Positions 50,968-63,834 are shown, numbered from the stretch's first letter. The stretch: 64,000 nt of DNA from Macquaria australasica (GCA_005408345.1 SEMN01000573.1:248001-312000); one strand, 5' to 3'. Program-made: numbers and translations. Notes: generated by a model not told the origin, from the letters alone.

Positions 50968-53494
50968 TTCATTGAATAATGCAGCTCCACAGCAAGAACA
51001 ATATCGCCTAAAATGGTGTCAAATTAATGAGCATTTAAACAGCTGTTATGCAACTTAACAGATGGAAAAATAAAGTGAGTGTGTGGAGGTTCTCCAAATA
51101 GTGTAAATGCGATGTTTTATTCACACAGAAGAAACCCCTGCTGTATACTGTAGTGTGTCAAGTATTAAAAACATTTACTGCCTAAGAGTTTGGTACTGAT
51201 AAGCATTTACAGACAAAGGCTACAGTTACATCAGCCCCATCAGCTGCAGTGCACAGTAAATGGTTTACTTCCATTGTAGTGTCTGTACTCATGCTGTATC
51301 AATCATCACAACAGGAGATACGAGCAGCCTTTAATAGCCGTGGCATATAGCAAAGTTAAGACAGGTTAAAATTTAACTTATTTAGATATGCTGTGGCAGC
51401 TCAGCTTCTGGAGAAATTTGATAAAATACTGATAACGCTTCTTGACCAGAGAACATTACAGATATGATAACATCTGCAAATAACTGAATCAATGATAACA
51501 AATACCATTGCCATGTTAATTCCAGGCACATTTTATCAGCATAAACATTGTCACAGATATTTTATCGGAATAAATAAGGAAAAGAATCCAGTTTTACCTG
51601 AGAAGCAGTAATTAATCTCACTCAAATAAGCATTATTTTTTTTAGAAAGATTCAAATTAATGCAACTTACTTTGAAAGTTATATACATTCTGCCATCTTA
51701 AATAAAAACTTAAATTAAAAAGTGTCAATAGGCTTGTTTTTTCACTTGGATTTTTTTCCTCTAGTATTTGGTTGGGAAACCACAGAAACCTTGAAATGTT
51801 TACAATAAAATGTTAATGGAAAAAGAACTTTGTTGATGATGTTCTTCATAATTGCATTTGAGAAAAATAATAATAATTTGGAACAGCCTCATCAAGAGTT
51901 GGTGGGGTATAAAAGTCAGTCTGTAGGTTTGAAGTCAGTGACTTCAAACCCTTAAACAGGAACTGGTAAGAGAGGGGGCAAAGGTCAATTTTGATATCAA
52001 GATTCATTTCATAAACAACCACATACAAAAAAGAAAAAACCCCTTTTATTGCCAAATTATCAGATTAATGTTATTTTAGGACACACCTATGTCTGACATA
52101 CATGTCATGGTCCTTACTCATATCTCTGTTTTACTGACACAAACAACGACAACATCAAGGTATATGACATTCAAAGGTGGCTCTTAGAAAGATAACAGGT
52201 TTGTGTTGTTTTAGTGTTCACTGCTGTTTCCCCAAAGACATCCACATTTTACTGCTCTGATAACCAGACAGACCATATGTAATTACAGCATTTCCAAGTC
52301 AGCAATGTACAGTACTGGCTGCTGGCTCGGGTTCAGGAGTTTAGCGACTGTCAAAACTGCAGCCGACTGGAAAGATGGTAACTGTTAATTTGAGGCTGAA
52401 GTCATTCGACAGTAGCTGCCAAACAAACTATCCAACTGGCAGCAACTTTGTAGCAGGGCATTCTCTTTCCCAAAAACACTGTGAGGTGAGCTGCCAAACA
52501 CTGCTTTATAAACACTATTTGGCAGCGACAGAGAAGGTGTCAGGCTTCCAGCAATAAAATATAATTTTAATTGAATCAATATGACAACAAACATTGTTGT
52601 TGTTTTAGAATAACCTTGTGTTTTTGTAAGGAGTTCTTTTTAGGTTAGATTTTGATTTTTGCCTCTGTTCTTTGGCTTTTTTTCTCCACGTTGTGTTTTG
52701 TTGTTTTGAAGTAAAGCTCTTATTATGATGAATCTAGGAACAATGTTTCTTTCTCAGAGTTCAAATATGTCTTACAAATATTAATGATTGTCCTTAAACA
52801 GAATAGCCTTGATAAAGGAAAACACATTATAGTGTTAATACTGTACATCACATGCACATATCATTGTCATTGTCAATGTAATGTAACATATCAAATATGC
52901 TGCTTGAAAGACATGGATGGTGTAGATGTAAATAGACACTGTGAGCTGCACAAATATTTGGACATTGTTGTATGTTTTGAATGCATATTCCAATTACTTT
53001 AGAGGTGAAGTAATACAAAGAAAGACACAAAGTGCTTTGTTTATCAAGCATAGACAAATACAACCAAATTCAACCTGACAATTAGCTCTACACTTTCTTG
53101 TGAAGTAAGTAATAATGTGCTTTCATTAAGTCATATCTGAAACTCATTTCTGGAACATTGTCATAATGAACGCCCCTCGTCCTAGCCTATACTTAATCCA
53201 TGAGTGTAAACACTTGTGTCAGCCTTTTTAGAAGAAGTGCTGATCCAAGAAACCTGATTAGTCAACATTACTCGTCTGCTTCATTGAAGCAAAATGTGAT
53301 TCTTAAGCAGCATTTATATACTGATTTGATACATGCAGATCCAGAAGTGAAAAGGTGGACTTTGTAGTGAATGTCCTTAAGAGGGGTAAAGAATAACTTT
53401 CAGCTCAATTTCATGTCCTAATGAAAGACCCTTTATATTCAGTCGTTACCTTATCAGATAAGCAGAAACCTATCAGACAAGCAAACAGACATAC

Positions 53495-53835
53495 CTGTGA
53501 AAGAAGAGCAGTATGGACAGCATGGTTTGGTCAATGTTGCTGTTGCAGATCCCCTCATTGAGCAGGAAGCAGGGGTCCCTCACCACCGATTCCAGGGAGT
53601 CCTGCCTCATGATGTTGTTCAGCTTGTCCGTGTTCAGGTTCTGGTACATCAGCTGGTTGCGGAGCTGACGGAAGTGATTGACACTGGGGCTGGTGGGGCT
53701 TCCTGGCAGGCCCCCAGTAGTACCGAGGCCCTGACCCGGACTGCTGGACAGGGAGTCATCGCAGCCATTGGCCAGGTCCAGGCAGCAACTGCAACAGTCC
53801 AGGCCGATGGGCGAGCGGCAGTCATCGTCTGTCAT
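53495..53835 (-). CDS. tsc22d3: tsc22d3 long-isoform first coding exon (L-GILZ N-terminus)
   Basis: This exon encodes 113 codons plus two bases of the next. The N-terminus is MTDDDCRSPIGLDCCSCCLD, then a Ser/Gly/Pro-rich linker, then the conserved block NLNTDKLNNIMRQDSLE, VVRDPCFLLNEGICNSNIDQ and TMLSILLFFH. This matches the human 200-aa TSC22D3 isoform closely (human: LDCRSPVGLDCCNCCLDLA and INEGICNRNIDQTMLSILL). The frame is open upstream to at least 53943, but the ATG at 53833-53835 is its first ATG, aligns with the family start and has an A at -3. The exon ends CACAG|GTATGT, leaving AG, which joins T of the shared exon to make Ser. The complete isoform is predicted at 113+18+90 = 221 aa. 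The linker is longer than in human. Confidence in product and boundaries is very high; a 5' UTR exon further upstream is possible. Confidence 0.95.
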
Positions 53836-54211
53836 CTCGAAAGGACAGGTGGATGAAAAGGAAAGACGCCCAGGTATAGAACAGCAGGTGCAGGAGTGAC
53901 ACTGATACTGAGGTGTGTGAATGAAAGACAAAGTGAAACACAAAACTGTCAGTAACAGGGTGATTTCCTCAGCTCAGTGAGACAGACAGGCAGCCTGGGC
54001 TGGTCTAGTGCAACGTCCTGCCTCCACTCCGGGATGGCTAAATGGCAGGTTGAGTTCCTCCCTGAGAATTGCAGTCACGCTGGGCCACTCTGCCTGCTGC
54101 TATCCCTGAGTTTCTCCTCCTGTGGCTCTGCTGCGTTTAGCCTTTTGTTCGGGCCCGACGCTGCTGCAATGTGTTGCTACTGTGGCAGGAGAGAGAGTGA
54201 ACGCCCCACAT

Positions 54212-54244
<33 letters not shown>

Positions 54245-54260
54245 AACACACTCACTCACA
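54212..54260. repeat. imperfect (CA)n tract near the long-isoform promoter
   Basis: CA units broken by AAAC and TCAC. It lies about 0.4 kb upstream of the long-isoform start codon, so length variation could fall in the 5' UTR or core promoter. Confidence 0.85.
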
Positions 54261-54480
54261 CCGTATCAGCAGGAGTGCGCTTGAAAGCAAAACCCAGAAG
54301 CTGCTTGCTGCTTATCACTTTTTTTTCCCTGCACTTTTTTTTTTCTTTGGTCAGTGTGTCTACAGACAGTGGGAGGGGGTGAAAACAGAGAGGGTGGGGA
54401 AACCCATGTGATTGGTAAAAAGCATCGCCGGTTACACGCACTGGGCCCTCCTCTTTTCTTTTTCAGCTCAGCCGTGCACG
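54250..54480 (-). promoter_or_regulatory. probable promoter region of the long tsc22d3 isoform
   Basis: This lies 0.4-0.65 kb upstream of the long-isoform ATG. A CCAAT box reads on the minus strand at 54411-54415, and the flanks are locally richer in G+C than the surrounding intergenic DNA. No TATA box is evident. An AC-repeat tract (about 54212-54260) would fall in the 5' UTR or core promoter. The placement depends on gene position and one motif, so it is tentative. Confidence 0.3.
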
Positions 54481-54940
54481 CATTAAGGGGAAGGGAAACA
54501 GACAGGGAGGGAGTGAAGCCTCAGAGCATGCTTGAAATGTGCAGTTCCGCCTGTCTCCACCCTGCCGTGCTGACAGCACAAGGAGTGGCTGGGTGAGGGA
54601 GGCTGCAGGAACACACACAAAGACACGATAACACGTCTGTCTTGCCAATTTGTGAAAAGAAGAAAAAACTAACTAATGTTTCCAGCAGATGTGAGTTGCC
54701 AGCACAGCATTTTACATGCTTTTGAAATGAAAAGAAATGTTTGTTTGCTGAGCTTGTGTGCTTTTATCCATTTTGCCTCTCTATTGAATTAGTTTTTATA
54801 TATTCAATAGTAGCATAAGCTTTTCCATTATGCAATTAAATATAGTTCAAGATTTCTTTGCTCGGGGATGGACTGTGAATAGGTCTGAAGAGTCACAGTA
54901 AATATTCATAAAATATTTCCCTTTACATAACTCAATTTTT

Positions 54941-55218
54941 GGTGGTGCATTGGTAAGCACTGCCACCTTACAGCAAGGCAGGGGCCTTTCTGTGTATGAG
55001 GCCTTGCATGTTCCCCATGTCTGCTTGGGTTTCCTTCGGGTGCTCTCGTTAGTTAAATCGGAAACTCTAAATTGTAGGTTTATGTAAATGCAAACGGTTG
55101 TCTGTGTTAGCCCTATGATAGGCTGGTGAGCTCTCCTGGTTGTACGCACCTCTCGCCCAATGTAAGCTAGGATAAGCTTAAGCTTATCCAGGGTTAGAGA
55201 TAGGTTTATGGATGGCAA
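54941..55218 (+). repeat. degenerate SINE-like repeat (V-SINE type)
   Basis: The 5' part (GTGGTGCATTGGTAAGCACT, then GCCACCTTACAGCAAGGCAG) resembles the tRNA-like head of fish V-SINEs. The middle (CTTGCATGTTCCCCATGTCT, then GCTTGGGTTTCCTTCGGGTG) resembles their conserved core. The 3' part (GTTGTCTGTGTTAGCCCTAT and CTCTCGCCCAATGTAAGCTA) resembles the tail. Several segments are deleted relative to what I recall of the family, so the copy is old. The family assignment is from memory. Confidence 0.65.
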
Positions 55219-56661
55219 TCAATATACACAGCAATGATTGTTGTTTAGTGCTTTATGTTTCACAATAATCTTGTGGGAGTTTTTTTTTACTACGTAAAGT
55301 TAATATCATAATAAATATCATGTTATATATAAAGCATATTAGTGTCATTTGTGTCACTGTGCATGTGTGTGAGGGTGAGAGAGAGAGACTGACTGTGCTT
55401 CCAACTTGCATAGTAAACATAAACATTATCTTATCAGGCCTCCCCTGTGTTTGTTTACGATTTTGTCGATTTCCATTTCTGTTCCCAGACTGTTTTGGAT
55501 TGAGTAAGAGCGTGCTGTGTTCTTGTCCTCCAGACGAGTGTTTCACAAGCCCTGGTAAATACCGGGACAATGTCATTACAGCTATACAGAGGGCTCCAGA
55601 AGGAATGCACTGCTGAGCCCCTGACCTCGGCCACTGACCAACAAGTGTACTGCACGCTGTCTACAGATGGCCGGTCATGCAAGAACACAACAAGATAATT
55701 ACAAATAGCATGTCTTACTCTGAGGCATGCTGCTGTTTCTGCTGCAATAAAAAATGTCACACCACGCATTGTTGGGTAGCAGTGGGATCAATTAAGCAGA
55801 GAAAATGACTGACTATTGCTTTATTGAGTGTGTAATGATGTCCTCGGGCAGCGGGGCTGCTGCAGTTTTGTTGGTGGAAGGATGAGGACTGACTCGGGTA
55901 GATGCTGCCCTCTAGTGGGAAAGTGTTAATATAGCCATTGATATAGAAGTCAAGTTGAACCACCTTCTGTGAGCATTATAAGGCAAACACTCTACTAAAA
56001 ATTAAAAAAAAATTCCAATCCATTCCTCCATGTGAAACGCCACAATTTAAAACCTTTTCATAAAAAAACAAAACAAAACAAAAAACACTTTTTATCTTAA
56101 CTGACATTGGTCTACTAATTCAAGCTATGCTGGTTAAAACTTTTTTCTGGTGGAGATGAGGATGCAAATGGTCTCCGTAGTCAAAAAGTAAGAGGAACCA
56201 TTGAGCTATGGACTGCATCTACCATTTTAAAAGCTGTACCTGATTACTGATTGCATTCACATCTTTTAATTCAGAATTCAAGACTTTTTATTTAACCTGG
56301 GTCTTATTTTTGTCGTTTTGTCCACCATTCTTATGGATTAATGTGTTGTTTTACTCACAAAGTAAATCTGCTGCCCTCACTGTGCATGTAGGTGCACAGC
56401 TATCCAGCGAGCTAAACACGCTTCCAGTAGTTGACAACAGGAGTTGGTCTTTCCTGGAAGCACTTGTGAAACTGTGAAAACAGTATTGGACAACAAATTC
56501 AATAAGAGGGATTACAAAAAAAAAAATGATACCGAGTTACAGAGTTAGGTATTGTAAAAATGAATTAGTAGCCTACAGTAACAAGGAAGCTAAATTCATA
56601 ACTGTCAAATTAGTCTTCCATACTAGGAAGAAACACAGTATTACCAGTGAAAGATCAACAA

Positions 56662-56900
56662 TAAAGCAATAGTTCAACATTTGGAAAATATGCTTATTTG
56701 CTTTCTTGCCAAGAGTTAGATGAGAAGATTGATACCACTCTCACATCTGTTTGTTAAATTTAAGGATAGCCAGCAGGCAGTTAGTGGAGACTCCAGGCAG
56801 TTTACTACTGCAGTCAAAAAACAGCAAATTCTTGTATCTACACTTCAGTTTTTGTACGGATTAGACAAACAAGATATAAAGTGTTAATTATAGAGCCGGC
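56662..56900 (+). repeat. dispersed teleost repeat, copy B (inverted relative to copy A)
   Basis: It begins AATAGTTCAACATTTGGAAA and continues through GAGTTAGATGAGAAGATTGA to ACAAGATATAAAGTGTTAAT. These are reverse-complement counterparts of the end, middle and start of the block at 1034-1300, with considerable divergence and small indels. It lies immediately before the MADF-bearing element at 56974. Confidence 0.55.
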
Positions 56901-56973
56901 CCAACAGTAAATTAACAGTCACTTAGATTGTTGTATTAGCAAACATTAGCCTCAGACAGCTAGTATAAAGGCC

Positions 56974-57392
56974 TTTACACACCGGAGGCGGTTTTTTCGC
57001 GCGATAAATTCGCACATCAATATATTTTTTCGAACTGTTATTTTGTCATAAGTACTTTCACACAAGAAAGCAAGTATTACGCTGCCAAAAAGCAACGTCA
57101 TTTTTTTTCCGAAACAAGGTCGATTTTTCTGAGCTTTCGCACGGCAAATAAAGGCATCAACTAAGCACGTTGTGCAGAACAGCCGTCATATCACAACTCC
57201 GGACTTGTTGATTGTGTTTCTCATCACCCTGTATTATATTACAAAGGACACAAAAATTATAAAGACTATGAACTCAAGGACAATGAGTGGAGCAGCACCG
57301 CCAGATGCAGGATAGTGAGTAGATTAATTTACTTTTGGATGTAGTATTTCGCATTTTCGAGTCGTTTATTCGTTGCGTCCCCAGTGTGTAAA
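56974..57392 (+). mobile_element. short TIR element (419 bp) carrying a MADF-like coding relic; Harbinger-like
   Basis: The left end TTTACACACCGGAGGCG matches the reverse complement of the right end, TTTACACACTGGGGACG, and both continue into A/T- and CG-containing sequence. Between them, from 57201, one plus-strand frame reads GLVDCVSHHPVLYYKGHKNY, then KDYELKDNEWSSTARCR. It has the pattern of a MADF domain: Leu/Val start, HPVLY, H-x-x-Y-K-D and the D-x-x-W core. That frame ends at ATA|GTGAGT, a donor-like sequence. MADF/Myb-like proteins accompany Harbinger transposases, so this may be a non-autonomous derivative that kept the first exon of that second gene. No ATG or full domain is present. 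Confidence 0.55.
57201..57314 (+). pseudogene. MADF-domain fragment inside the TIR element
   Basis: This is a continuous 38-codon frame with the conserved MADF spacing (Leu-Val...HPVLYYKGHKNYKDYELKDNEW). It covers the first half of a MADF domain, which usually has about 85 residues and binds DNA. It lacks an initiator Met in the frame and the C-terminal half, and terminates at a donor-like GTGAGT. It is too short to show in an ORF scan. It is a relic or an exon of a longer transposon gene. Confidence 0.5.
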
Positions 57393-58695
57393 CTGTGTGA
57401 GTGCAAAACTGTGGTACACCTCAAAGTTGAATCTGCAAAAAAAACAAAAAAAGAATAGGTGTTTGAAAAAGGACAATACAGAGAATAATTTAATTGTTTG
57501 CGTTAATTTTGTCTTTGAAATAAGTATGGTAAAATTTGGCATTCTTCCTGAAAAACCACGACTCCAACCACCGTCTGGCCACTAGTGTTGCTTGCCTCAT
57601 TGGATTTCATTGTAGCAATATTGCTGTTGTCCAATTTCTTTGCAATGAAGTGAGTAGAGAGGAGAGTGTTATTATGAATGATGATATCTTGAGGGTGAAA
57701 AAAAACTCATCTGCATCGAGTAAATTGGACAGAAATCTGTTACTTGCACTGCCCTCTACGAGCTGAAACTCTTGCATTTTTGGCCACAACCAATTAGTGA
57801 CATCACAGCAGGTGATTTGCCTTTGACAGCTGATGGAAAACACCTGCTTTGAGATCACAGATTGGGGATGTTGCCAGAGGTGTAAAACGCTTGAAAGTTT
57901 CACACCATAGAGGACTCTGCAGCAGCATAATTTCAACCCTGTGTGATTCTGTATGGATTTTTTTTTTGTTGTTTTAATTTTAAATGGTCTAAAAATTGAT
58001 TTGTGCAGATTTCATGAATATGTAGTCAGATTCAAACTTGGCAGCTGCAATACATATTGGTTTTGGTTCTCTGGTAGCTTGTTTTGGGTGAAAATGTTTG
58101 TCTCCAGAAACACAGACCGCACTGAGCTAAATGATGTGGACAGTCGATATAAATTATTAATTTGAGGAGAATTGCCTTTTACAGACAGACTCCCACAGCT
58201 GTCTAAACTAGGTCAGTGAAACTAGGATAGTGGAAGCTCATCGCTATCAGAAGCACATTCCTGAAATCTGTCCAAATAACACTGATAAGTTCAGTCAGGC
58301 CACGAGACACATGACCACATTTGCTCTAATGTGCAGTTTGTAGGCCAACAAGTGATAAGGGACATGTGTTGCTGATATTGTAGTAATAATTCTGAACAAA
58401 CATAAAAAATAATGAATGTCTTCAGCATATTGTCATATAAATTCCTTATCACTAGAATTGCAATTTGTCTTTTTCAGTAGCAGTAAAATGTGCAGTTTCT
58501 GATGTATTCTTATTGAAGCTTAACTCGAGCACAATGAAGGCTAGCATGGAAATAAAGACAGTACTAGGGAGAGGTTGTTATCAGCCAGCTTAGGCATTTT
58601 TATGAACTTTTAAACTTTTGTTTCAGTCAACATGTACCTATATATTTAAAAGTTGTTCATTCTTGGCATTAATATTGTAGGTTCCTTTAGACAAT

Positions 58696-58790
58696 GCAAG
58701 GCAAGGCAGCTTTATTTATATAGCACATTTCAAACACAGAGGCAATTCAAGGTGCTTTACATACTTGAAGCATCTTAACAACAAAAAAGG
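58696..58790 (+). repeat. fragment of a widespread teleost interspersed repeat
   Basis: GCAAGGCAGCTTTATTTATA, then TAGCACATTTCAAACACAGA and GGCAATTCAAGGTGCTTTAC, is a phrase I recognise as highly dispersed in fish genomes. I cannot assign its family with certainty. Confidence 0.6.
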
Positions 58791-60213
58791 CTAAAATGAC
58801 ATTTAATCCCAATGTTATAAGTGAAATGGTACTCTCGGTTTATGAAACACTCATATACTGTAGGTCATTTTTGAATGACCAAGTGGTTATTTACTGTAAG
58901 TATGAGTATTTGTTACATTGAAGTCCTCTTACACTACCATGCCAAACTTCAGGATATTATTTCCTCAGCTTAAAGTGGTTACGGGAACCCCATGGAGCTT
59001 TGCCAGAGTGGTTAGCTAGAAAAGGACAACATGAGTGTGTATGGGTTGGCACTAAAGTAGTACAGGTGAACTCACACCTTCAGTCTGCAGCACCAGGACA
59101 AAGCTGTATTTGGTTCATTTCCCAGTGCCCAGTAACTTATGAGAAGTGGAATTATTGATGGCTTGTTTATTGGAATGAGGTTTTATAGGCTGCCGGTTAT
59201 CAAGACTGGTGCAGCTCCTCAACTTAACTTCAAACATTTCCTGGTTTATCACCAGAAAGTTGTCCTCAGACAGCTTTTTCTGCAAATACCTGAGAGAAAT
59301 GAGTTTAGGCTATAAGTCATGATGTTTCACTTCAGCACATTATAGACAACTGGAAAATAATGTACCAGAGTTTATGTCTGCCTACCATTATTTACATCCT
59401 GCTGTTGCATTTTGATGTGTTAAGTTAACATACTTATCTTGATATAATGCAAGTTTAATATGACATTACCAGAGCACATACTTGGAAAATGTCATACTGA
59501 TATAGCATGTATAGTATAATATGACTTCACAAGCTGATGAGGATCACCTGCATGCTTCATTAAACTGAAAAATACTGGAATATACTGAGATTGGCAAAGA
59601 AAACTGTGTTTTCTGCCAAATTCAGTCAAAAAAAAGAGCTGCATTTACTCAGTGTAGAACTGCGGGTGGCCAAAGGTGGTATCAACAGCAGGTTATCTAG
59701 TCCACCAGCAGATGTAAACTGCTATGTGCAGTAAGGGGATTGAAATTCTCTCACATTGTGTTGTGACGCATGTCCTCAACACGGCTGTGTGAACTGATCA
59801 CATCTGTCCATCACTGAAAGAAAGGTTGATGGAGAAGTTGTATAAGTAGGAACAGGTGGGAATGTCTTGAGGCCAATGCTAACTGGGTCATCTGCCTTAA
59901 ATGCTTCCACAGAGTTCACCTTAAAAATCCCAAGATGATATCCTGAATTGGGTCATTGGCTTTCCTCAGCCAAAGCAAGGCAGTACCGCAAAATAGAAAT
60001 ATGAAGGTTTTTTAAAGATTTGTTTCTCCTGTTGAAAGGTTTCAAGCTTTTTTCTTAACACATATTTTTTTTAAAAACTCTTATTTAGCTGGATTTAAGA
60101 TCTTTCAGTTGTCTGTGCACAGAAACACAGATATCTTGCAAGACACTAATCCAAAACAACTGCACTTTAAAGAAGAAACTGTATGCAAAACCAGCAAAAA
60201 TGTGCTAATTGCA

Positions 60214-60250
60214 ATATATATATCTATATATATATAGATATATATATATA
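60214..60250. repeat. (AT)n tract forming a near-perfect palindrome
   Basis: TATATATCTATATATATATA followed by GATATATATATA reads the same on both strands. Likely length-variable and cruciform-prone. Confidence 0.85.
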
Positions 60251-61015
60251 CATTTCTTAAAGTTTGCTCTGCTAGAAATCAGAAAGGTGACCCAGTTAAT
60301 AGGTGAGGACAAAGTCCACCTGTGTCCAGGTGTACAGAAAGGAGTATCCTCAGACTATATATAAAATTAACTTTGGTTTGTTCGTATTAGTGTTATCTTA
60401 TCACAGGCATTACAAACAGACCAATTAGATTTTCTTTATCAATTCAGCTGTAGAGTAATTATGATTATAACCCAATCTTCCAGCCAAAGTTGCTACACAT
60501 CTCTCTTATACTGCCCCCCTTTGGCAAGCCATTGAAACCACATTAATAATCTCTGTGGGGAGAAATGATAGCACTGTCAATACAACTAGATTATATAGGT
60601 CAGACTGTTACATTTTGGAATGCAAAGGTTTGCTTTGTTGACACTGGTACATAAACATAGATCAGTCACATTCAGTATAAATACACAGAACATACAGTAG
60701 ATAGAAGATTATACAATATCTGTTTATAAATGGATGCAAGAAGATTTCTATCAGTACATACATGCACACTGTAAGAAAAAATACAGAGATAAACCTTTTG
60801 TTGCTGGGTCTCCACATGACATTCAGTAGTAACAACGTACAGCTAACAAAACCTATAACGATGTTCAGTGGATATTGGCTGTGTTTGAGTAATGCCAATG
60901 TACTGCCACTAGAGGGCAGTGAAAGCAAACAGAAGATTCTTACACCTCAATATCACTTGTGCTTAGAGCTACAGCTTCAAGAGAGGCCAGAGACTGTATC
61001 TGAATGTACAGCATT

Positions 61016-61151
<136 letters not shown>

Positions 61152-61773
61152 GGCGTAGGACTCATTTGGGGTGCTGCAGCTTGATTACAGCTATTTCTAC
61201 TACACGTCCCATTGTACAGGTACAGGCGATTGTAGATAATGTAGATGCACTGCAAAATGAGAAAAGAAAACAAAAGGAAAGAAAAGAAAATGCAAAAATG
61301 TTTTTTGTGGTTTTCATAGCATACTGAAATGTGTAATTTATTTAATTAATTTGCATTTGTCTTTCAGTGTGTTAGAACAAGCCTAACAGATGAAAGCCAT
61401 TATGCATTCATGCTCAGCATTGATTTGACAGATGCTGTAACGCTGGGGGAATAAATCCAAACCAGCACAAAATGTTCTCAATATGATATAAATATTTGAT
61501 AAAATTTCATATTAACAGCTTTGGAAACTGACATGTTTACAGTTGAACAGGCTGTGGTATAAACATCTACAACAAAATCATGTTGTGTTTCAATAAAACA
61601 AAAGCACACCTATAATTTTGCAATAAATAACATAAATAATTTACGAAATGAACAGTATTGTTTTCCTCAGATACATTTTGTACTGCAGATCAGTAAAGAG
61701 CCACTCCTTGACACCATAATTTCTTCACTGCAGCTTTCTCTCATGTGCACTTGATCCTCTGCCTCAGGCTGTG

Positions 61774-61820
61774 ATTGGTCAAGACATCGGGGGGGGGGGG
61801 GCCTCAAATCCTCCCATTGG
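61774..61820 (-). promoter_or_regulatory. second paired CCAAT arrangement flanking a G13 run
   Basis: ATTGG occurs at 61774-61778 and 61816-61820 with thirteen consecutive G at 61789-61801 between. The layout is similar to 33568-33605 (first box ATTGGTCA, then a G run, then ATTGG). It is 8 kb upstream of the long first exon with no gene detected beside it. Confidence 0.25.
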
Positions 61821-63834
61821 TTGGTGAGATATGGCACATAATCCTAAACCCCTCTCACCCCCTGAGGATTAAATTTGCTGTCCACTCATCTTTAAGAAGT
61901 TTCCCCCACTGGTTAGGCTTGGATTGTGGAAAAGTAAAGCAGAAACTCTTTACAGGCAATCTCTCATCACAGGAACATACAGCACCGAACCCAAGTGGTG
62001 AGCATTAGCTGGCTGTGAAGGAGATTCAGGCCATGAGCTAAGCCAAGGAAGTAATTACCGTTGTCAGGAAACAGAGGTCTGAACTCTCTTCCCTCTGACT
62101 GTCAAGGCTCTCCCATACCGTCTCTCTCGCTATTGAACTTTAATTCTATGCTTTCACTCTTTTCCTTTTTTTTTCTTTAACATATCTTCCGCTCTGCCTC
62201 AGTGTGTCTTCCTGGCTAAGGAAACCTGTATTGACTCAGTGTCCTTACCTACCACTGTTTGCCCTCAGCTTTGTTTTTAGCTTGCTTTCTCTCAAAGCCC
62301 AAAGCCAGGGCTTCACTCATCACATATCTCTCATTTGCTCTCAGTGACAAGACTTCCAAACATTTAGGACAGTGTTCTGTCACTTGAGTTTTCATAGAAA
62401 TTCTGAGAAATTGCCTGAGAAGACATTATTGAGCTTTATGTGCTACTGACCCCTAATTAGACCTAAAGTGATTACATTCATACATATGACTGCACATCCT
62501 TTGATGCTGCTTTTTCAAAAGCTCTCGATTTAGAAACAGCCTTTCTACTCCTCTCAGAGACAGATGCTGGAGAAACCTTTCAGCTCAGGTTAAATACATC
62601 ATTTGGACCAACTATTAGAGTTATATATTGAAAAAGAAAATTATTTTTCATCAGAATCTCTGATATATGTCTGATTGATCGCTGGGAATGAACCATGCAT
62701 CTCCATGAATCCACAATGCAGGTGTGGAATATATTTTATATTCAGAACATAGCATGAATAAAGTATGATAAGAAAAATATGATACTTGGGAAGCCAAAAG
62801 AATACAGAATCTGATCATAATTCTGGCAAAAAAAAAAAGAAAAAAAGACGGAAGTATTTAAGTGTTCCCATTTATGATACACTTGTCCCTACAGTCAGTG
62901 TTTGAAGTGCTGCTACTTTGATTTATATGCTTGATCTCTCCACTACGTTTGTCTCCAGCTTATTTGAAGTTCAAACGGATCAGTGCTTAGCAGCCGATGT
63001 ACTTTCAACAGCAGCATTCAGATATTGCTTCTAACTATCTCTCAGCGTTTTCATTATGGTCTTGCTATCTTCTGGGAAACATTACAACTAAATAAGAATT
63101 TGTGCTGCGGCCTACGTAATGGTAATTGGTAATGTGCTTGACACTAAAAGAGGATGTGTTTTTCTCACACTTACAGTCTCGACTCTAGACGGATATTTTT
63201 GTTTGGAAACTGGAAAAGAGCTCGGAAGTATTCTGAAAATTGCAACACATGTAGGAAGAAAGAAATGAACGAAGACTAATCTTTTTGCTGATGTTGAATT
63301 TATAATGCTGTGCCAGTGGAGCTTTTTTAGAGTCAGATCTACACACTACAAGCACTGCTCTCACCTTATCCCTATTAATAACACCACTTTTATTTAAAAC
63401 TGCCTGTAATTCTAATTATGAAAACGTTATTAGTATGCATGAAAACACGGCGAGGCGAACCGTGATCGTAGGGCTTTAGGCGTTTCTGAAAATAAAATCT
63501 GAGGTGTTGATTAATGTGAAAATGGTTTAACCACATTCATATCGGCATATGCACATAATCACCCAGCTGTGCCTGCGCTGCCAGCGTGAGCGTGTGCAGG
63601 AACATGTCACAAAATGGAGCAAAATGGTAATAGAAATCAATAAAGTATTGAATATCTTTAATGGAAGCAAAATAAATTAAACAGCCGCAGCTAAAAGCAT
63701 GCAATGAAAGATCTGCCACATTTTTTCAATTTGTCTAATCTCGCACAGTTTAGAGAGTCCACTTCCAAACCACAGGTGAAGCATTTTAGACCTGACATCT
63801 AATCTATTTTATCGCCTGCTGCTTATCCATGCAT

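Larger units (their letters stand above)
21761..53494. other. GILZ upstream DNA / first intron of the long tsc22d3 isoform
   Basis: Apart from the candidate exon at 25851-26050, no coding sequence was recognised. The notable contents are the GRE-like sites, the paired CCAAT boxes at 33568, a hairpin at 39628, two TIR elements (40466-41300, 45694-46278) and simple repeats. Large stretches such as 27-30 kb, 36-39 kb, 42-44 kb and 47-50 kb show nothing I can name. Confidence 0.7.
18340..54420 (-). other. tsc22d3: tsc22d3 transcription unit (GILZ gene), alternative first exons
   Basis: This is the extent of the gene, inferred from its exons, a probable poly(A) site and a probable distal promoter. 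The exon set matches mammalian TSC22D3 as I know it: a distal exon coding a cysteine-rich N-terminus ending in SILLFFH, a proximal exon coding [20 protein letters not shown], a 52-bp shared exon and a terminal zipper exon. The introns are 20051-20709 (659 bp), 20762-21329 (568 bp, short form) and 20762-53494 (32.7 kb, long form), all GT-AG. TSC22D3 is a leucine-zipper protein without a basic DNA-binding region. In mammals it is induced by glucocorticoids and restrains NF-kB, AP-1 and Ras/Raf signalling. The gene identity is near certain. The outer limits are estimates. Confidence 0.9.

Noticed and set aside
53497..53856. 119-codon plus-strand ORF over the long first exon
   Set aside because: It is antisense to the conserved TSC22D3 N-terminal exon and is explained by that exon's composition.
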